A stretch of 64,000 bases of DNA from Treponema sp. (lineage in GTDB: Bacteria > Spirochaetota > Spirochaetia > Treponematales > Treponemataceae). How positions within the stretch are numbered: the first letter of the stretch is position 1; every line of letters starts with the position of its first letter. Position numbers and translations under genes: made by a program. The notes beneath the pieces were generated by a model. It saw nothing but the letters and a program-made list of their open reading frames with translations. It was not told the origin of the DNA and searched no databases. The stretch lies in contig JAKSTG010000003.1 of NCBI GenBank assembly GCA_024402695.1, positions 1-64,000 of the forward strand. The letters are read 5' to 3'. Positions 1-7,655 of the stretch are shown piece by piece.

Positions 1-111
1 AGTTAATCCGGGCAAAGAAAACGGTTTTGGGTTGATTTAAACATAGGATTGATTTGAATATCACAGTTACAAAAACTTGACTCCAAACTTATACAATTGT
101 ACGTTAAATGC

Positions 112-303
112 ATGAGTGATATATTAATTGATGATTCATGCGTCCTCTCATTTTTGCTGAATCAGATGGTTTTACCTTTATTCACTTATGATGACAAAAT
201 GAAAGAAACTGCGGAAAAGCAAGGTATAAAACTCTTGCAAACATCAAACAATAAGAAATCCTTTCCGCATTACAGGAAACCAGAGAGGAAAATTAATTAT
301 TAG
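112..303 (+). pseudogene. Possible internally deleted PIN-domain toxin remnant
   Basis: This 63-codon frame (ATG at 112; a TTG at 97 is also open) reads like the two ends of a PIN-type nuclease joined together. The start (DILIDDSCVLSFLLN) resembles a PIN beta-1 strand with its first Asp, and the following segment (LFTYDDKMKETAEKQGI) resembles the PIN C-terminal strand and helix. The roughly 80-100 residues that normally lie between them are missing, and the tail is low in similarity to anything I know. There is no clear ribosome binding site and no antitoxin gene beside it. It is most likely a decayed gene; a chance ORF is the alternative. Confidence 0.3.
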
Positions 304-341
304 TATACAAATTAAAAAAAATAGATTTGAGAGAGGTTATT

Positions 342-1040
342 ATGAAAAAAATCGGTTTAATTGGTGGGACAGGTCCTGAATCCACTTTGGTTTATTACAA
401 GGAATTAAATTCACGGCTCAATAAGCTTGCAGACGGAAAAGCATTTCCGGAAATAGCAATCGAAAGCATTGATTTGTTTAAAGCCCTTAATCTTGTTGCA
501 AACGAAAAATATTCTGAACTTACAGATTACATTTCTGACCGTATAAAGAATTTGGAAAATGGTGGTGCAGAAATAATCGCACTTACAGCTGCTACAATGC
601 ACGTTGTTTATGACAGCCTTAAGCCAAAGGCAAACAAGCCGTTTATCAGTATTTCGGGAACAGCTGCAGAGTATGCCGTTTCAAAAGGTTATAAAAAAGT
701 CGGTTTGCTTGGAACAATTTTTACAATGGAAAAGGATTATTTAAGCAAAGCCTTTGTTGCAAAAAATATCGAAGTAATTACTCCTCCCAAAGAAGACAAA
801 GAAATCGTACATCAGATAATCGCTAATGAACTGGAATATGGAATTGTAAAAGAGGACTCCCGTTCCACTTTGATTTCTGTAATCAAAAAAATGCAGGAAG
901 AAAGTGGAATAGAGGCTGTGATTTTAGGCTGTACAGAATTACCTTTGGCTTTGAATAAGGATAACTGTCCGGTAGACTGCCTTGATATCATGGAAATTCA
1001 CATTCAGAAACTTGTGGAACTAAGTTCCGTTTCTGAATGA
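342..1040 (+). CDS. Aspartate/glutamate racemase-family protein (YgeA-like)
   Basis: A 232-residue protein of the Asp/Glu racemase superfamily. The start is the ATG at 342, preceded by GAGAGG; an in-frame TTG at 327 is less likely. The N-terminus MKKIGLIGGTGPEST is the family glycine-rich loop and ILGCTELPLAL near residues 195-205 carries the second catalytic cysteine (C197). The first catalytic motif, usually CNTxH or TNTMH, reads AATMH at residues 83-87, so the residue equivalent to Thr83 of E. coli YgeA or Cys of aspartate racemases is Ala. The fold assignment is firm; racemase activity is doubtful, and it may have a different specificity or be a one-base enzyme. It converges on murA with only 23 bases between. 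Confidence 0.8.
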   Translation: MKKIGLIGGTGPESTLVYYKELNSRLNKLADGKAFPEIAIESIDLFKALNLVANEKYSELTDYISDRIKNLENGGAEIIALTAATMHVVYDSLKPKANKPFISISGTAAEYAVSKGYKKVGLLGTIFTMEKDYLSKAFVAKNIEVITPPKEDKEIVHQIIANELEYGIVKEDSRSTLISVIKKMQEESGIEAVILGCTELPLALNKDNCPVDCLDIMEIHIQKLVELSSVSE

Positions 1041-1063
1041 TGTTGGTTCATGTTGAATTTTTT

Positions 1064-2347
1064 TTATTCGACTTCTACACGTTTGATGTGGGCACCAAGA
1101 TTCTGGAGCTGTTCAACAAGATTTTCGTATCCGCGTTCAATCTGATAAACATTGCTGATTCTTGATTCGCCATGAGCACAAAGGGCCGCAATAACCATGG
1201 CCATACCGGCACGGATATCTGGAGAAACCAGGTGGTCGCCGTGAAGCATGCTTGGTCCTGAAACTACAGCGCGGTGAGGATCACAAAGTGTAATGCGTGC
1301 GCCCATAGAAATCAGCTTGTCTACGAAGAACATGCGGCTTTCAAACATCTTTTCAAAAATCAGAACAGTTCCATCAACCTGAGTTGCAACAACTGTCATG
1401 ATTGAAGTAAGGTCGGCAGGGAATCCAGGCCAAGGCATGTCGTCGATTTTTGGAGTCATTCCACCAAGGTCCTGGTTTACTTTCAGTTCCTGTGTGTTTG
1501 GAACTGTGAGTTCATCACCGTTGATCTGCCATGAAATACCAAGCTTTGCAAAGTGACTTTTCAGAGGCCGCATTTCTGCAGGTCTGATTCCTTTGATTGT
1601 GATTTTTCCTTTTGTTGCGGCGGCCATACCGATGTAAGAACCGATTTCAATGTAATCAGGCCCGATTGTATATTCGCATCCGTGAAGTTTTTTTACCCCG
1701 TCAATTTTGATGATGTTAGAACCGATTCCTGTGATTTTTGCACCCATAGAAACCAGCATGTTACACAGGTCCTGGATGTGAGGTTCACTGGCGGCGTTCT
1801 GGATAATTGTCTGGCCTTCTGCAAGGACAGCGGCCATAACTGCGTTTTCTGTTGCTGTAACCGAAGCTTCATCAAGGAATATGTCTGCACCAACAAGTTT
1901 GTTTGCAGTCATGTTGAAGTGTCCGTTTACTGCGATGTTGGCACCAAGCATTTCCAGAGCCAGGAAGTGTGTGTCCAGTCGGCGGCGTCCGATAACGTCT
2001 CCTCCAGGTGGCATCATTTCACATTTTCCGGTTCTTCCAATAAGTGGTCCCGCAAAAACAATGGAACCACGGACTTTTTTTGTAAGTTCCGCAGGAAGGG
2101 TAGAAGAGGTGATGTTTGAGGCATCGATCTGCCAGCTGTGTTTCTTAAGTTGTTTTACCTTGGCCCCCAGTGCTTCAAGAATCTGAAGCATAACCTGTGT
2201 ATCACGGATTTCAGGAATGTTGTGAAGAACAACCGGTTCTGCAGAAAGCAGGGAAGCTGTAAGACATGGAAGAGCGGCATTTTTGTTTCCGCTTGCTGTA
2301 ATGGTTCCCGAAATTGGGAATCCGCCGTCAATAATATATTCGTGCAT
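1064..2347 (-). CDS. murA: UDP-N-acetylglucosamine 1-carboxyvinyltransferase MurA
   Basis: MurA transfers enolpyruvate from phosphoenolpyruvate to UDP-GlcNAc, the first committed step of peptidoglycan synthesis in the cytoplasm. The 427-residue length is normal for the family. The substrate lysine/asparagine motif NKNAALP lies at residues 21-27 and the mobile loop reads PPGGDVIGRRRLD at 113-125. In this loop the usual active-site cysteine (Cys115 of E. coli) is Asp117, the natural variant known from Borrelia, Chlamydia and mycobacteria that is not alkylated by fosfomycin. The gene starts nine bases after pepT stops, with a weak AAGG before the ATG, so both are probably one operon. Confidence 0.97.
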   Translation of the reverse strand: MHEYIIDGGFPISGTITASGNKNAALPCLTASLLSAEPVVLHNIPEIRDTQVMLQILEALGAKVKQLKKHSWQIDASNITSSTLPAELTKKVRGSIVFAGPLIGRTGKCEMMPPGGDVIGRRRLDTHFLALEMLGANIAVNGHFNMTANKLVGADIFLDEASVTATENAVMAAVLAEGQTIIQNAASEPHIQDLCNMLVSMGAKITGIGSNIIKIDGVKKLHGCEYTIGPDYIEIGSYIGMAAATKGKITIKGIRPAEMRPLKSHFAKLGISWQINGDELTVPNTQELKVNQDLGGMTPKIDDMPWPGFPADLTSIMTVVATQVDGTVLIFEKMFESRMFFVDKLISMGARITLCDPHRAVVSGPSMLHGDHLVSPDIRAGMAMVIAALCAHGESRISNVYQIERGYENLVEQLQNLGAHIKRVEVE

Positions 2348-2356
2348 AAAATAACC

Positions 2357-3625
2357 TTATTTACAGAGTAATCTGATTAATACATCGGCGCATTTTGCCA
2401 TCTGGTTTAGACTTGCCCACTCTGTTCTTGAATGAAAATTATGGCCGCCTGTAAAGATGTTCGGTGTCGGAATCCCCATTTCTGTAAGTCTTGAGCCATC
2501 GGTTCCTCCACGAATCGGGCTGTTTACAATTTCAACTCCACAGGCTTTGTAGGCTTCTTCAAGTCTTTTCAGTACTCCGGTTTTGTCCGCCATGATTTTT
2601 TCTTTCATGTTCAGGTACTGCTGGCGGAATTTTACCTTTACTGTGGCATTGTTTGCGGCGGCTGCGGCGCCTGCCAGGGTCTTGATCAGCTTCTTTTCCT
2701 GTTCGATTTCTTCCATATTAAAAGCGCGGAGAAGCAGGTAGGCTTCGGCTTTTTCAATGGAACTTTTTACTTCAAGAGGGGCAATGAAAGGTTCATAGCC
2801 ATCAGTTGTTTCCGGCTTCATGTTCTGTGGCAGGGAAGTGATGAACTGCGACATTACCTGTACTGCATTCACCATTTTTCCGCTTCTTGCAGTGCCTGTA
2901 TGGCAAGATTTGCCTGTAAAAATCACTTCGGCAGAAAAGGCATTGAAACATTCGCTTTCCAGTTCCCCAATATCGCCGCCGTCTACTGTATAGGCGCATT
3001 TTGACTTAAGAAGATCCAGAGGTACTTTGTCCATTCCGTGGCCTGTTTCTTCATCAGGACTGAAAAGGATTTCAAAAGGTCCGTGTTTCAGCTCGGGATG
3101 TGCCAGAAGATATTCTGTCGCAGTGATGATTTCTGCAATGCCGGCCTTGTCATCGGCACCAAGAAGGGTAGAACCATCAGAAGTGATGATTGTTTCCCGG
3201 TTTTCTGCGACTTTTGCCAGGTATTTGTCTTCTGCAGGATCCAGCACGAAATCACTTTTTGGGAAAGTAATGATTTTTCCGTCATAGTTTTTGATTATTC
3301 GGGGCTTTACGTCCTTTCCGCTGGTTTCTTCGCTGGTATCCATGTGGGAAATAAGACATACAGGTTTTTCTTTTTCCAAGCCCTTTGAAGCAGGAATAAA
3401 TGCATATATATAGAAATCTTTTGTTCTGATAACCTTTTCAATCCCCAGAGCCTTTAGTTCAGCCTCCAGTTTCAGGGCAAAATCTTTCTGCTGTGGAGTG
3501 GAAGGGAATGTACCTGCATCTGCCAGGTCTGAATTGCTCTGTGAATAGGTTTCAGCATAACCTTTGAAGCGGTTAAAAAGTTTTTCAGTTTCTTTATTTG
3601 ATGATGAAATGATGTTGTTATTCAT
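2357..3625 (-). CDS. pepT: Tripeptide aminopeptidase PepT (M20B)
   Basis: Peptidase T removes the N-terminal residue of tripeptides in the cytoplasm. The 422-residue length fits. Visible M20 metal motifs include HMDTSEETSG (metal-binding His and catalytic Asp), LLGADDKAGIAEI (bridging Asp), SPDEETGHG (catalytic Glu pair), TVDGGDIGELE, and the late IRGGTDGSRL and GGHNFHSRTEW motifs that complete the dimetal site and substrate pocket. It is the first gene of a unit with murA. The ATG at 3625 follows a TTGAAC-17-TATACT promoter whose -10 box ends eight bases before the start, with no Shine-Dalgarno. Confidence 0.95.
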   Translation of the reverse strand: MNNNIISSSNKETEKLFNRFKGYAETYSQSNSDLADAGTFPSTPQQKDFALKLEAELKALGIEKVIRTKDFYIYAFIPASKGLEKEKPVCLISHMDTSEETSGKDVKPRIIKNYDGKIITFPKSDFVLDPAEDKYLAKVAENRETIITSDGSTLLGADDKAGIAEIITATEYLLAHPELKHGPFEILFSPDEETGHGMDKVPLDLLKSKCAYTVDGGDIGELESECFNAFSAEVIFTGKSCHTGTARSGKMVNAVQVMSQFITSLPQNMKPETTDGYEPFIAPLEVKSSIEKAEAYLLLRAFNMEEIEQEKKLIKTLAGAAAAANNATVKVKFRQQYLNMKEKIMADKTGVLKRLEEAYKACGVEIVNSPIRGGTDGSRLTEMGIPTPNIFTGGHNFHSRTEWASLNQMAKCADVLIRLLCK

Positions 3626-3633
3626 AGAAAAAA

Positions 3634-3662
3634 AGTATAATATTTCTCATAAAGTTGTTCAA
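3634..3662 (-). promoter_or_regulatory. Sigma-70 type promoter of pepT-murA, probably leaderless
   Basis: On the minus strand TTGAAC (3657-3662) and TATACT (3634-3639) are separated by exactly 17 bases. Eight bases lie between the -10 box and the pepT ATG, so transcription should begin at or next to the start codon. Confidence 0.7.
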
Positions 3663-3677
3663 TTTTTAGTTTCGTTG

Positions 3678-3706
3678 TTGACATAAAAAGTGGATTTCTT
3701 TATATT
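3678..3706 (+). promoter_or_regulatory. Consensus promoter of the tRNA-Thr/rpmG/secE unit
   Basis: TTGACA at 3678-3683, a 17-base spacer, then TATATT at 3701-3706. This is the best consensus promoter in the window. It lies 47 bases upstream of tRNA-Thr and faces away from pepT; it may feed the whole plus-strand run as far as nusG. Confidence 0.8.
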
Positions 3707-3753
3707 TATAAAACGCATATTTCCTGCAGTTAGTTTTGTGGGATTCGCTGCTT

Positions 3754-3826
3754 GCCCTTGTAGCTCAGTCGGTAGAGCGCAACCATGGTAAGGTTGAGGT
3801 CTGCAGTTCGATTCTGCACGGGGGCT
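3754..3826 (+). tRNA. tRNA-Thr (anticodon GGT)
   Basis: All arms can be folded by eye. The acceptor stem GCCCTTG pairs with CGGGGGC with two G-U pairs, the D arm starts GCTC, the anticodon stem CAACC/GGTTG holds the loop ATGGTAA with anticodon GGT at 3787-3789, and the T arm is TGCAG-TTCGATT-CTGCA. The discriminator is T3826 and CCA is not encoded. It lies just upstream of rpmG, so the tRNA is probably cut out of a mixed tRNA-mRNA transcript. Confidence 0.95.
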
Positions 3827-3868
3827 TTAGGAAATGCTTTTCTAAGAATTAATTTTAGGAGATATATC

Positions 3869-4045
3869 ATGGCATCTAAGAAAAAGGGTTCAGTAGAAAT
3901 CATCGCTCTTCAGTGCACAGAATGCAAACGTAAGAACTATACTACTTACAAGAACCGCAAAAACATTACTGGCAAAATGGAAAAGAACAAGTACTGTCCA
4001 TTCTGCAGAAAGTCAATTATGCACAAAGAATGCAAAGCTAAATAA
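3869..4045 (+). CDS. rpmG: 50S ribosomal protein L33
   Basis: A 58-residue L33 of the large ribosomal subunit. The ATG at 3869 has a good AGGAGA site seven bases upstream; the frame stays open further 5' but that part lies in the tRNA-Thr gene. Two cysteine pairs (CTEC and CPFC) form a zinc ribbon, so this is the zinc-binding (C+) form. It lies between tRNA-Thr and tRNA-Trp ahead of secE-nusG, an arrangement seen in many bacteria. Confidence 0.96.
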   Translation: MASKKKGSVEIIALQCTECKRKNYTTYKNRKNITGKMEKNKYCPFCRKSIMHKECKAK

Positions 4046-4113
4046 TAGCTTTAAGTTCTGTAAAAACATTTTGGTATTTGCTGTTTAAGCATTTGCTTAG
4101 GCAGACTAAATAT

Positions 4114-4186
4114 ACGGGTGTAGTTCAGTTGGTAGAGCACCGGTCTCCAAAACCGGCTGTCGTGGGTTCAAGTCCTACCGCCCGTG
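4114..4186 (+). tRNA. tRNA-Trp (anticodon CCA)
   Basis: The acceptor stem ACGGGTG pairs with CGCCCGT (one G-U pair). The anticodon stem CCGGT/ACCGG encloses CTCCAAA with anticodon CCA, and the T arm carries GGTTCAAGT. The discriminator is G4186 and CCA is not encoded. It follows rpmG and precedes a terminator-like hairpin and secE. Confidence 0.95.
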
Positions 4187-4192
4187 ATTTTT

Positions 4193-4239
4193 AATACCCC
4201 TGTAAAGGGATTCTAAACGCCCTGGAAGGGGTATTTTTT
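4193..4239 (+). terminator. Hairpin with T tract between tRNA-Trp and secE
   Basis: AATACCCC (4193-4200) pairs with GGGGTATT (4228-4235) and is followed by more T residues. Inside it AGGG (4206-4209) can pair with CCCT (4220-4223). It looks like an intrinsic terminator or partial attenuator that separates tRNA-level from secE/nusG expression. Confidence 0.6.
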
Positions 4240-4256
4240 AATAAAAGGATTTGTAT

Positions 4257-4439
4257 ATGGCAAAGATGTTCCAGTATTTCAAAGAATGCAAGGCTGAACT
4301 TAAAAAAGTTGTATGGCCTTCAAAAACAGACGTATTTGCATCTCTCAAGGTTGTAATTATTTCAACAATCATTGTTGCCGTCCTGCTGGGACTTCTGGAC
4401 TTCGGTTTCACAGAAGCTTTCCGTGCTTTGATGAAATAA
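4257..4439 (+). CDS. secE: Preprotein translocase subunit SecE
   Basis: A 60-residue single-span SecE that clamps SecY in the inner-membrane translocon. The cytoplasmic amphipathic segment FKECKAELKKVVWPS is the family signature and is followed by one membrane helix of about 20 hydrophobic residues. The ATG at 4257 with AAAGGA upstream is preferred over the TTG at 4251. The short, one-TM form is typical outside the enterobacteria. nusG follows after 18 bases. Confidence 0.95.
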   Translation: MAKMFQYFKECKAELKKVVWPSKTDVFASLKVVIISTIIVAVLLGLLDFGFTEAFRALMK

Positions 4440-4457
4440 GCGGAGTAGGGGTTTTAA

Positions 4458-5057
4458 ATGGCTAAATCCTGGTATATCCTTCATACCTTCACAGGTTATG
4501 AAAACAAAATCGAAAAGACAATCAGACAGTATCTCGATCAGAGAGAGCTGGATCCTGAAGTAGTACTTGAAGTTCATGTTCCAATGGAAACAATCGAAGA
4601 ACTGAAAGTAGGAAAAGACGGAAAAACAACAAAGAAGTCACGCAAAGTGAACTTCATGCCTGGTTATCTTCTTCTTTGTCTGGAACTTACAGACGAAAGA
4701 GAAACACCTACATCACAGCCAAAGTGGAAGGAAGCTTGTGCAAAGCTTCGCCGCATCAAGGGTGTTACAGGTTTTGTTGGAACTAATCCAAATGAAAAAC
4801 CACGTCCAATTTCAAAGGCAGAAGCAGACAATCTTCGCCAGAAGATGGGACTTATTAAGGGTGGTAAACCGGCACATGTTAAACAGTCATTCAATGTGGA
4901 TGATGAAGTTAAGATTACTGACGGACCATTCGCAACATTTACCGGCGTAATCAAAGAAGTTATGATCGAAAAAGAAATGCTTAAAGTTGAAGTACAGATT
5001 TTCGGTCGTCCTACTCCGGTAGAACTCAGCTTCCTTCAGGCTGAGAAAGTTATCTAA
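4458..5057 (+). CDS. nusG: Transcription termination/antitermination factor NusG
   Basis: NusG binds RNA polymerase, suppresses pausing and couples polymerase to Rho or to ribosomal protein S10. The 199-residue protein has the NGN domain (from KSWYILHTFTGYENKIE) and a C-terminal KOW domain (VDDEVKITDGPFATFTG). It is about 15-20 residues longer than E. coli NusG; the extra length is in the charged linker around PTSQPKWKEACAK. The start ATG at 4458 has GGAG-type purines upstream. It lies in the standard secE-nusG-rplK order. Confidence 0.96.
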   Translation: MAKSWYILHTFTGYENKIEKTIRQYLDQRELDPEVVLEVHVPMETIEELKVGKDGKTTKKSRKVNFMPGYLLLCLELTDERETPTSQPKWKEACAKLRRIKGVTGFVGTNPNEKPRPISKAEADNLRQKMGLIKGGKPAHVKQSFNVDDEVKITDGPFATFTGVIKEVMIEKEMLKVEVQIFGRPTPVELSFLQAEKVI

Positions 5058-5093
5058 GTTCTGGGCTTAGATAATTCTTTTACATAGCAAAAT

Positions 5094-5135
5094 CAGGTGT
5101 GAGCTTCCCAAACGCTCACTTCCTAACCTGTTTTT
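5094..5135 (+). terminator. Hairpin plus T tract between nusG and rplK
   Basis: CAGGT (5094-5098) pairs with ACCTG (5126-5130) and inside it GTGAGC (5099-5104) pairs with GCTCAC (5114-5119); five T residues follow directly. The 3' side has an unpaired TTCCTA bulge. It could be an attenuator or a terminator after nusG, with ribosomal protein transcription partly reading through. Confidence 0.45.
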
Positions 5136-5174
5136 GGGAGATGTGCAAGTCCGTTGGACAGAGGCATGTCGTTA

Positions 5175-5199
5175 AGATGAAGAGCTATATGCTCCATCT
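5175..5199 (+). promoter_or_regulatory. Candidate L1-binding stem-loop in the rplK-rplA leader
   Basis: AGATG-AA-GAGC, a TATAT loop, then GCTC-CATCT: two short helices with a purine bulge, 23 bases ahead of the rplK start. In many bacteria L1 represses the rplKA mRNA by binding such an asymmetric internal loop that mimics its 23S rRNA site. The structure is visible; the L1 role is inferred from position. Confidence 0.35.
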
Positions 5200-5222
5200 A
5201 CACCAATTTTAGGAGAAACAAA

Positions 5223-5654
5223 ATGGCTACAAAAAAAGTCACAGCCGTAATCAAGTTGCAGTGTCCTGCAGGAGCAGCTACTCCAGCTCCTCCAATCGGA
5301 CCAGCACTCGGACCTCACGGTGTAAGTGCTCCAAAATTTGTACAGGAATTCAATGACCGTACAAAGACTATGGAAAAAGGGCTTATCATCCCTGTAGTTA
5401 TCACTGTTTACCAGGACAAATCTTATACATTTATCCTCAAAACACCACCAGCAGCAGTTCTTATTAAGAAAGCCTGCAAACTTCAGAAAGGTTCAGGAAA
5501 CCCTCTGTTGAACAAAGTTGCAACTCTGTCTAAAGCAGATTTGGAAGAAATTGCAAAAACAAAGATGCCAGATATCAATGCAAATGATCTCGAAGCAGCT
5601 AAAAAAATCATCGCCGGAACAGCACGTTCAATGGGCGTAGAGGTGGAGCAGTAA
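5223..5654 (+). CDS. rplK: 50S ribosomal protein L11
   Basis: A 143-residue L11 of the GTPase-associated centre. The N-terminal domain has the hallmark [20 protein letters not shown], read here in two overlapping blocks around residues 14-33, and the RNA-binding C-terminal domain follows with the basic [12 protein letters not shown] tail. AGGAGA lies seven bases before the ATG. rplA starts one base after the stop, so they are cotranscribed and probably translationally coupled. Confidence 0.97.
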   Translation: MATKKVTAVIKLQCPAGAATPAPPIGPALGPHGVSAPKFVQEFNDRTKTMEKGLIIPVVITVYQDKSYTFILKTPPAAVLIKKACKLQKGSGNPLLNKVATLSKADLEEIAKTKMPDINANDLEAAKKIIAGTARSMGVEVEQ

Positions 5655-5655
5655 T

Positions 5656-6336
5656 ATGAAACATGGAAAGAATTACCGCGCATCTGCCGGAAAATACGAT
5701 CTGTCAAAAAAATACAATGTAACTGAAGCTATCAAAATGGTTCAGGACATGAAATTTGCAAAATTTGATGAAACTGTGGAAGCTCACATCGTAATCAAAC
5801 TTGAAAAAAATCAGACAGTACGTGATACACTGGTTTTCCCAAATCAGTTCAAAGGCGAGAAAAAAGTTCTCGTATTCTGTCGTGACGACAAAGTTCAGGA
5901 AGCCCTCGATGCTGGTGCAGCATACGCTGGTGCTGAAGAATACATCGAAAAAGTAAAGGGTGGATGGCTCGAATTCGACGTAGCTGTTGCAACTCCTGAC
6001 ATGATGAAAGATGTAGGTCGTCTTGGTATGGTTCTTGGTCGCAAAGGTCTTATGCCTAACCCAAAAACAGGAACTGTAACTCCAAACGTAGCACAGGCTG
6101 TAGCAGAACTTAAAAAAGGTCGTACAGAATACCGTGCAGACAAAACAGGTATCGTACACATTGCTGTAGGTAAATGTTCAATGGATGCAGAAAAAATCAC
6201 AGAAAACGTTAATGCTCTTGTAAACGAAATCGAACGCAAGAAGCCAACAACAGCATCTGTAGATTACATCAAATCTGTAACTGTATGTTCTTCAATGGGA
6301 CCTGGTGTAGCAGTTAATGTTAAGGAAGGTGAATAA
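5656..6336 (+). CDS. rplA: 50S ribosomal protein L1
   Basis: A 226-residue L1, which forms the mobile L1 stalk at the tRNA exit site and often represses its own operon. The domain II motif [21 protein letters not shown] (positions about 6017-6078; key residues G-RKGLMP-P-GT) is clear, as is the C-terminal [14 protein letters not shown]. The AGGTGGAGCAG end of rplK supplies its ribosome binding site. Its stop overlaps the rplJ ATG (TAATG). Confidence 0.97.
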   Translation: MKHGKNYRASAGKYDLSKKYNVTEAIKMVQDMKFAKFDETVEAHIVIKLEKNQTVRDTLVFPNQFKGEKKVLVFCRDDKVQEALDAGAAYAGAEEYIEKVKGGWLEFDVAVATPDMMKDVGRLGMVLGRKGLMPNPKTGTVTPNVAQAVAELKKGRTEYRADKTGIVHIAVGKCSMDAEKITENVNALVNEIERKKPTTASVDYIKSVTVCSSMGPGVAVNVKEGE

Positions 6337-6911
6337 TGGCTATCAGAGCAAAGAAAGTACAGCCTGCTAAGACAGAAGCTATCGCAGCAGCTAAAGAAAC
6401 ACTCTCAGGATACAGCGATTTCATTTTCGCCGAATACCGTGGTCTTTCTGTAGAACAGATTACAAAACTCCGCGACAAACTCCGCGAAAAGAATGCTGAA
6501 ATTCACGTATTCAAAAACAACTTTGCAAAAATCGCTTTCGACGAAATGAAAGTTGAAAACGTAGCAGATTACCTCTCTGGTCCAACTGTAATCACAATGG
6601 CCAAAGAAGATTCTAACGAAGTTGCAAAAGTTCTTTTTGACTTCGCAAAAGACAATCCAGCCCTCGTAGTAAAAGGTGGTAGCATCGCTAATGAAAATTA
6701 CGATCTTCCAAAAATCACTGCTTACTCACAGGTTCCTGGAAAGAAACAGCTTTACGCTATGCTTATGTCTGCCATGAACGGCCCAGTTCAGAAACTCGCC
6801 GCTACACTCCAGGCTTACGCAGACAAACTGGCAGCAGGTGGATCAGCCCCAGCTCCAGCAGCAGAAGCAGCCGCTCCTGCAGAAGAAGCTCCAGCTCCAG
6901 CAGCTGAATAA
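6336..6911 (+). CDS. rplJ: 50S ribosomal protein L10
   Basis: A 191-residue L10, which anchors L7/L12 dimers to the ribosome stalk. The N-terminal RNA-binding domain has the usual YRGLSVEQITKLRDKLR segment. The C-terminal L12-binding helix region is followed by a tail of about 24 residues made almost wholly of Ala, Pro and Glu, not found in E. coli L10 (165 residues). The start codon overlaps the rplA stop by one base, a strong sign of coupling. Confidence 0.96.
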   Translation: MAIRAKKVQPAKTEAIAAAKETLSGYSDFIFAEYRGLSVEQITKLRDKLREKNAEIHVFKNNFAKIAFDEMKVENVADYLSGPTVITMAKEDSNEVAKVLFDFAKDNPALVVKGGSIANENYDLPKITAYSQVPGKKQLYAMLMSAMNGPVQKLAATLQAYADKLAAGGSAPAPAAEAAAPAEEAPAPAAE

Positions 6912-6941
6912 GTTTCTTGAAAGTAACTTAGTTACTAAAAT

Positions 6942-6977
6942 CACCGGTCAGACTTCATAGCTGTCGACTGTCCGGTG
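6942..6977 (+). promoter_or_regulatory. Stem-loop in the rplJ-rplL spacer
   Basis: CACCGG (6942-6947) pairs with CCGGTG (6972-6977). A smaller hairpin AGTAAC-TTA-GTTACT lies at 6922-6936. There is no T tract, so this is more likely an mRNA processing or stability element than a terminator; extra L12 synthesis relative to L10 is normal and such a spacer element could help. Confidence 0.4.
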
Positions 6978-7072
6978 TAAAAGGCCGAATAAAATCAGTT
7001 GATTTGAATGCGGCGCCGGAAACGGAAAATATAAATGGGGAAACCCGCAAGACCATAATAGGAGAAGATAAT

Positions 7073-7444
7073 ATGGCAGCAACAAAAGAAGAAATCTTAG
7101 ACGCAATCGCAGCTATGTCAGTTCTGGAAGTTTCAGAACTCGTAAAAGCAATGGAAGAAAAATTCGGCGTTACAGCAGCAGTAGCTGTTGCAGCAGGTCC
7201 AGCAGCAGCTGCTCCAGCTGAAGAAGAACAGACAGAATTCACAGTTACACTCGATTCATTCGATGCAGCTAAAAAGATTCCTGTTATCAAAGTTGTTCGT
7301 GAAATCACAGGTCTCGGACTTGGTGAAGCTAAAGCTCTCGTAGAAGGTGCTCCAGCAACACTCAAAGAAAACGTAAGCAAAGCTGATGCTGACGAAATGA
7401 TCAAAAAGATCGACGAAGCCGGTGGTAAAGCTTCTAAAAAATAA
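7073..7444 (+). CDS. rplL: 50S ribosomal protein L7/L12
   Basis: A 123-residue L7/L12, present in several dimers on the stalk and required for factor binding. The start is the ATG at 7073 after AGGAGAA; the open frame 5' of this lies in the spacer. It has the N-terminal dimerisation domain, an Ala/Pro/Glu-rich hinge at about residues 41-52, and the conserved C-terminal domain ([21 protein letters not shown]). It is followed by two hairpins before rpoB. Confidence 0.97.
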   Translation: MAATKEEILDAIAAMSVLEVSELVKAMEEKFGVTAAVAVAAGPAAAAPAEEEQTEFTVTLDSFDAAKKIPVIKVVREITGLGLGEAKALVEGAPATLKENVSKADADEMIKKIDEAGGKASKK

Positions 7445-7469
7445 GCTTATAGCTTAATTTTTTGAACTC

Positions 7470-7535
7470 AAAATGGGGTGCTCCAGGCGGGCAGCCCATT
7501 TTGTCTATATGGTGTTTTTTGCAACACCATTTTTT
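7470..7535 (+). terminator. Tandem hairpins (attenuator) between rplL and rpoB
   Basis: The first hairpin pairs AAAATGGG (7470-7477) with CCCATTTT (7495-7502). The second pairs ATGGTGTT (7509-7516) with AACACCAT (7523-7530) and runs into six T residues, a textbook intrinsic terminator. In E. coli a partial terminator at the same place lowers rpoBC relative to the stalk proteins; the same role is inferred here. The remaining 120 bases up to rpoB hold no ORF I can support. Confidence 0.8.
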
Positions 7536-7655
7536 CCATTTTAAACAGGGTTTCGGACGGCCTTTAATTGTCCGACTTTCGCGTGGTTGCAGTGCTGTGA
7601 GAAGTTTTTTCACGTAGCTGCCTTCATGACGAGCACACATTTCTAGGAGTAATTG

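Noticed and set aside
7434-7640. 68-codon minus-strand frame between rplL and rpoB
   Set aside because: It consists of the reverse complement of the attenuator hairpins and has no protein-like features.
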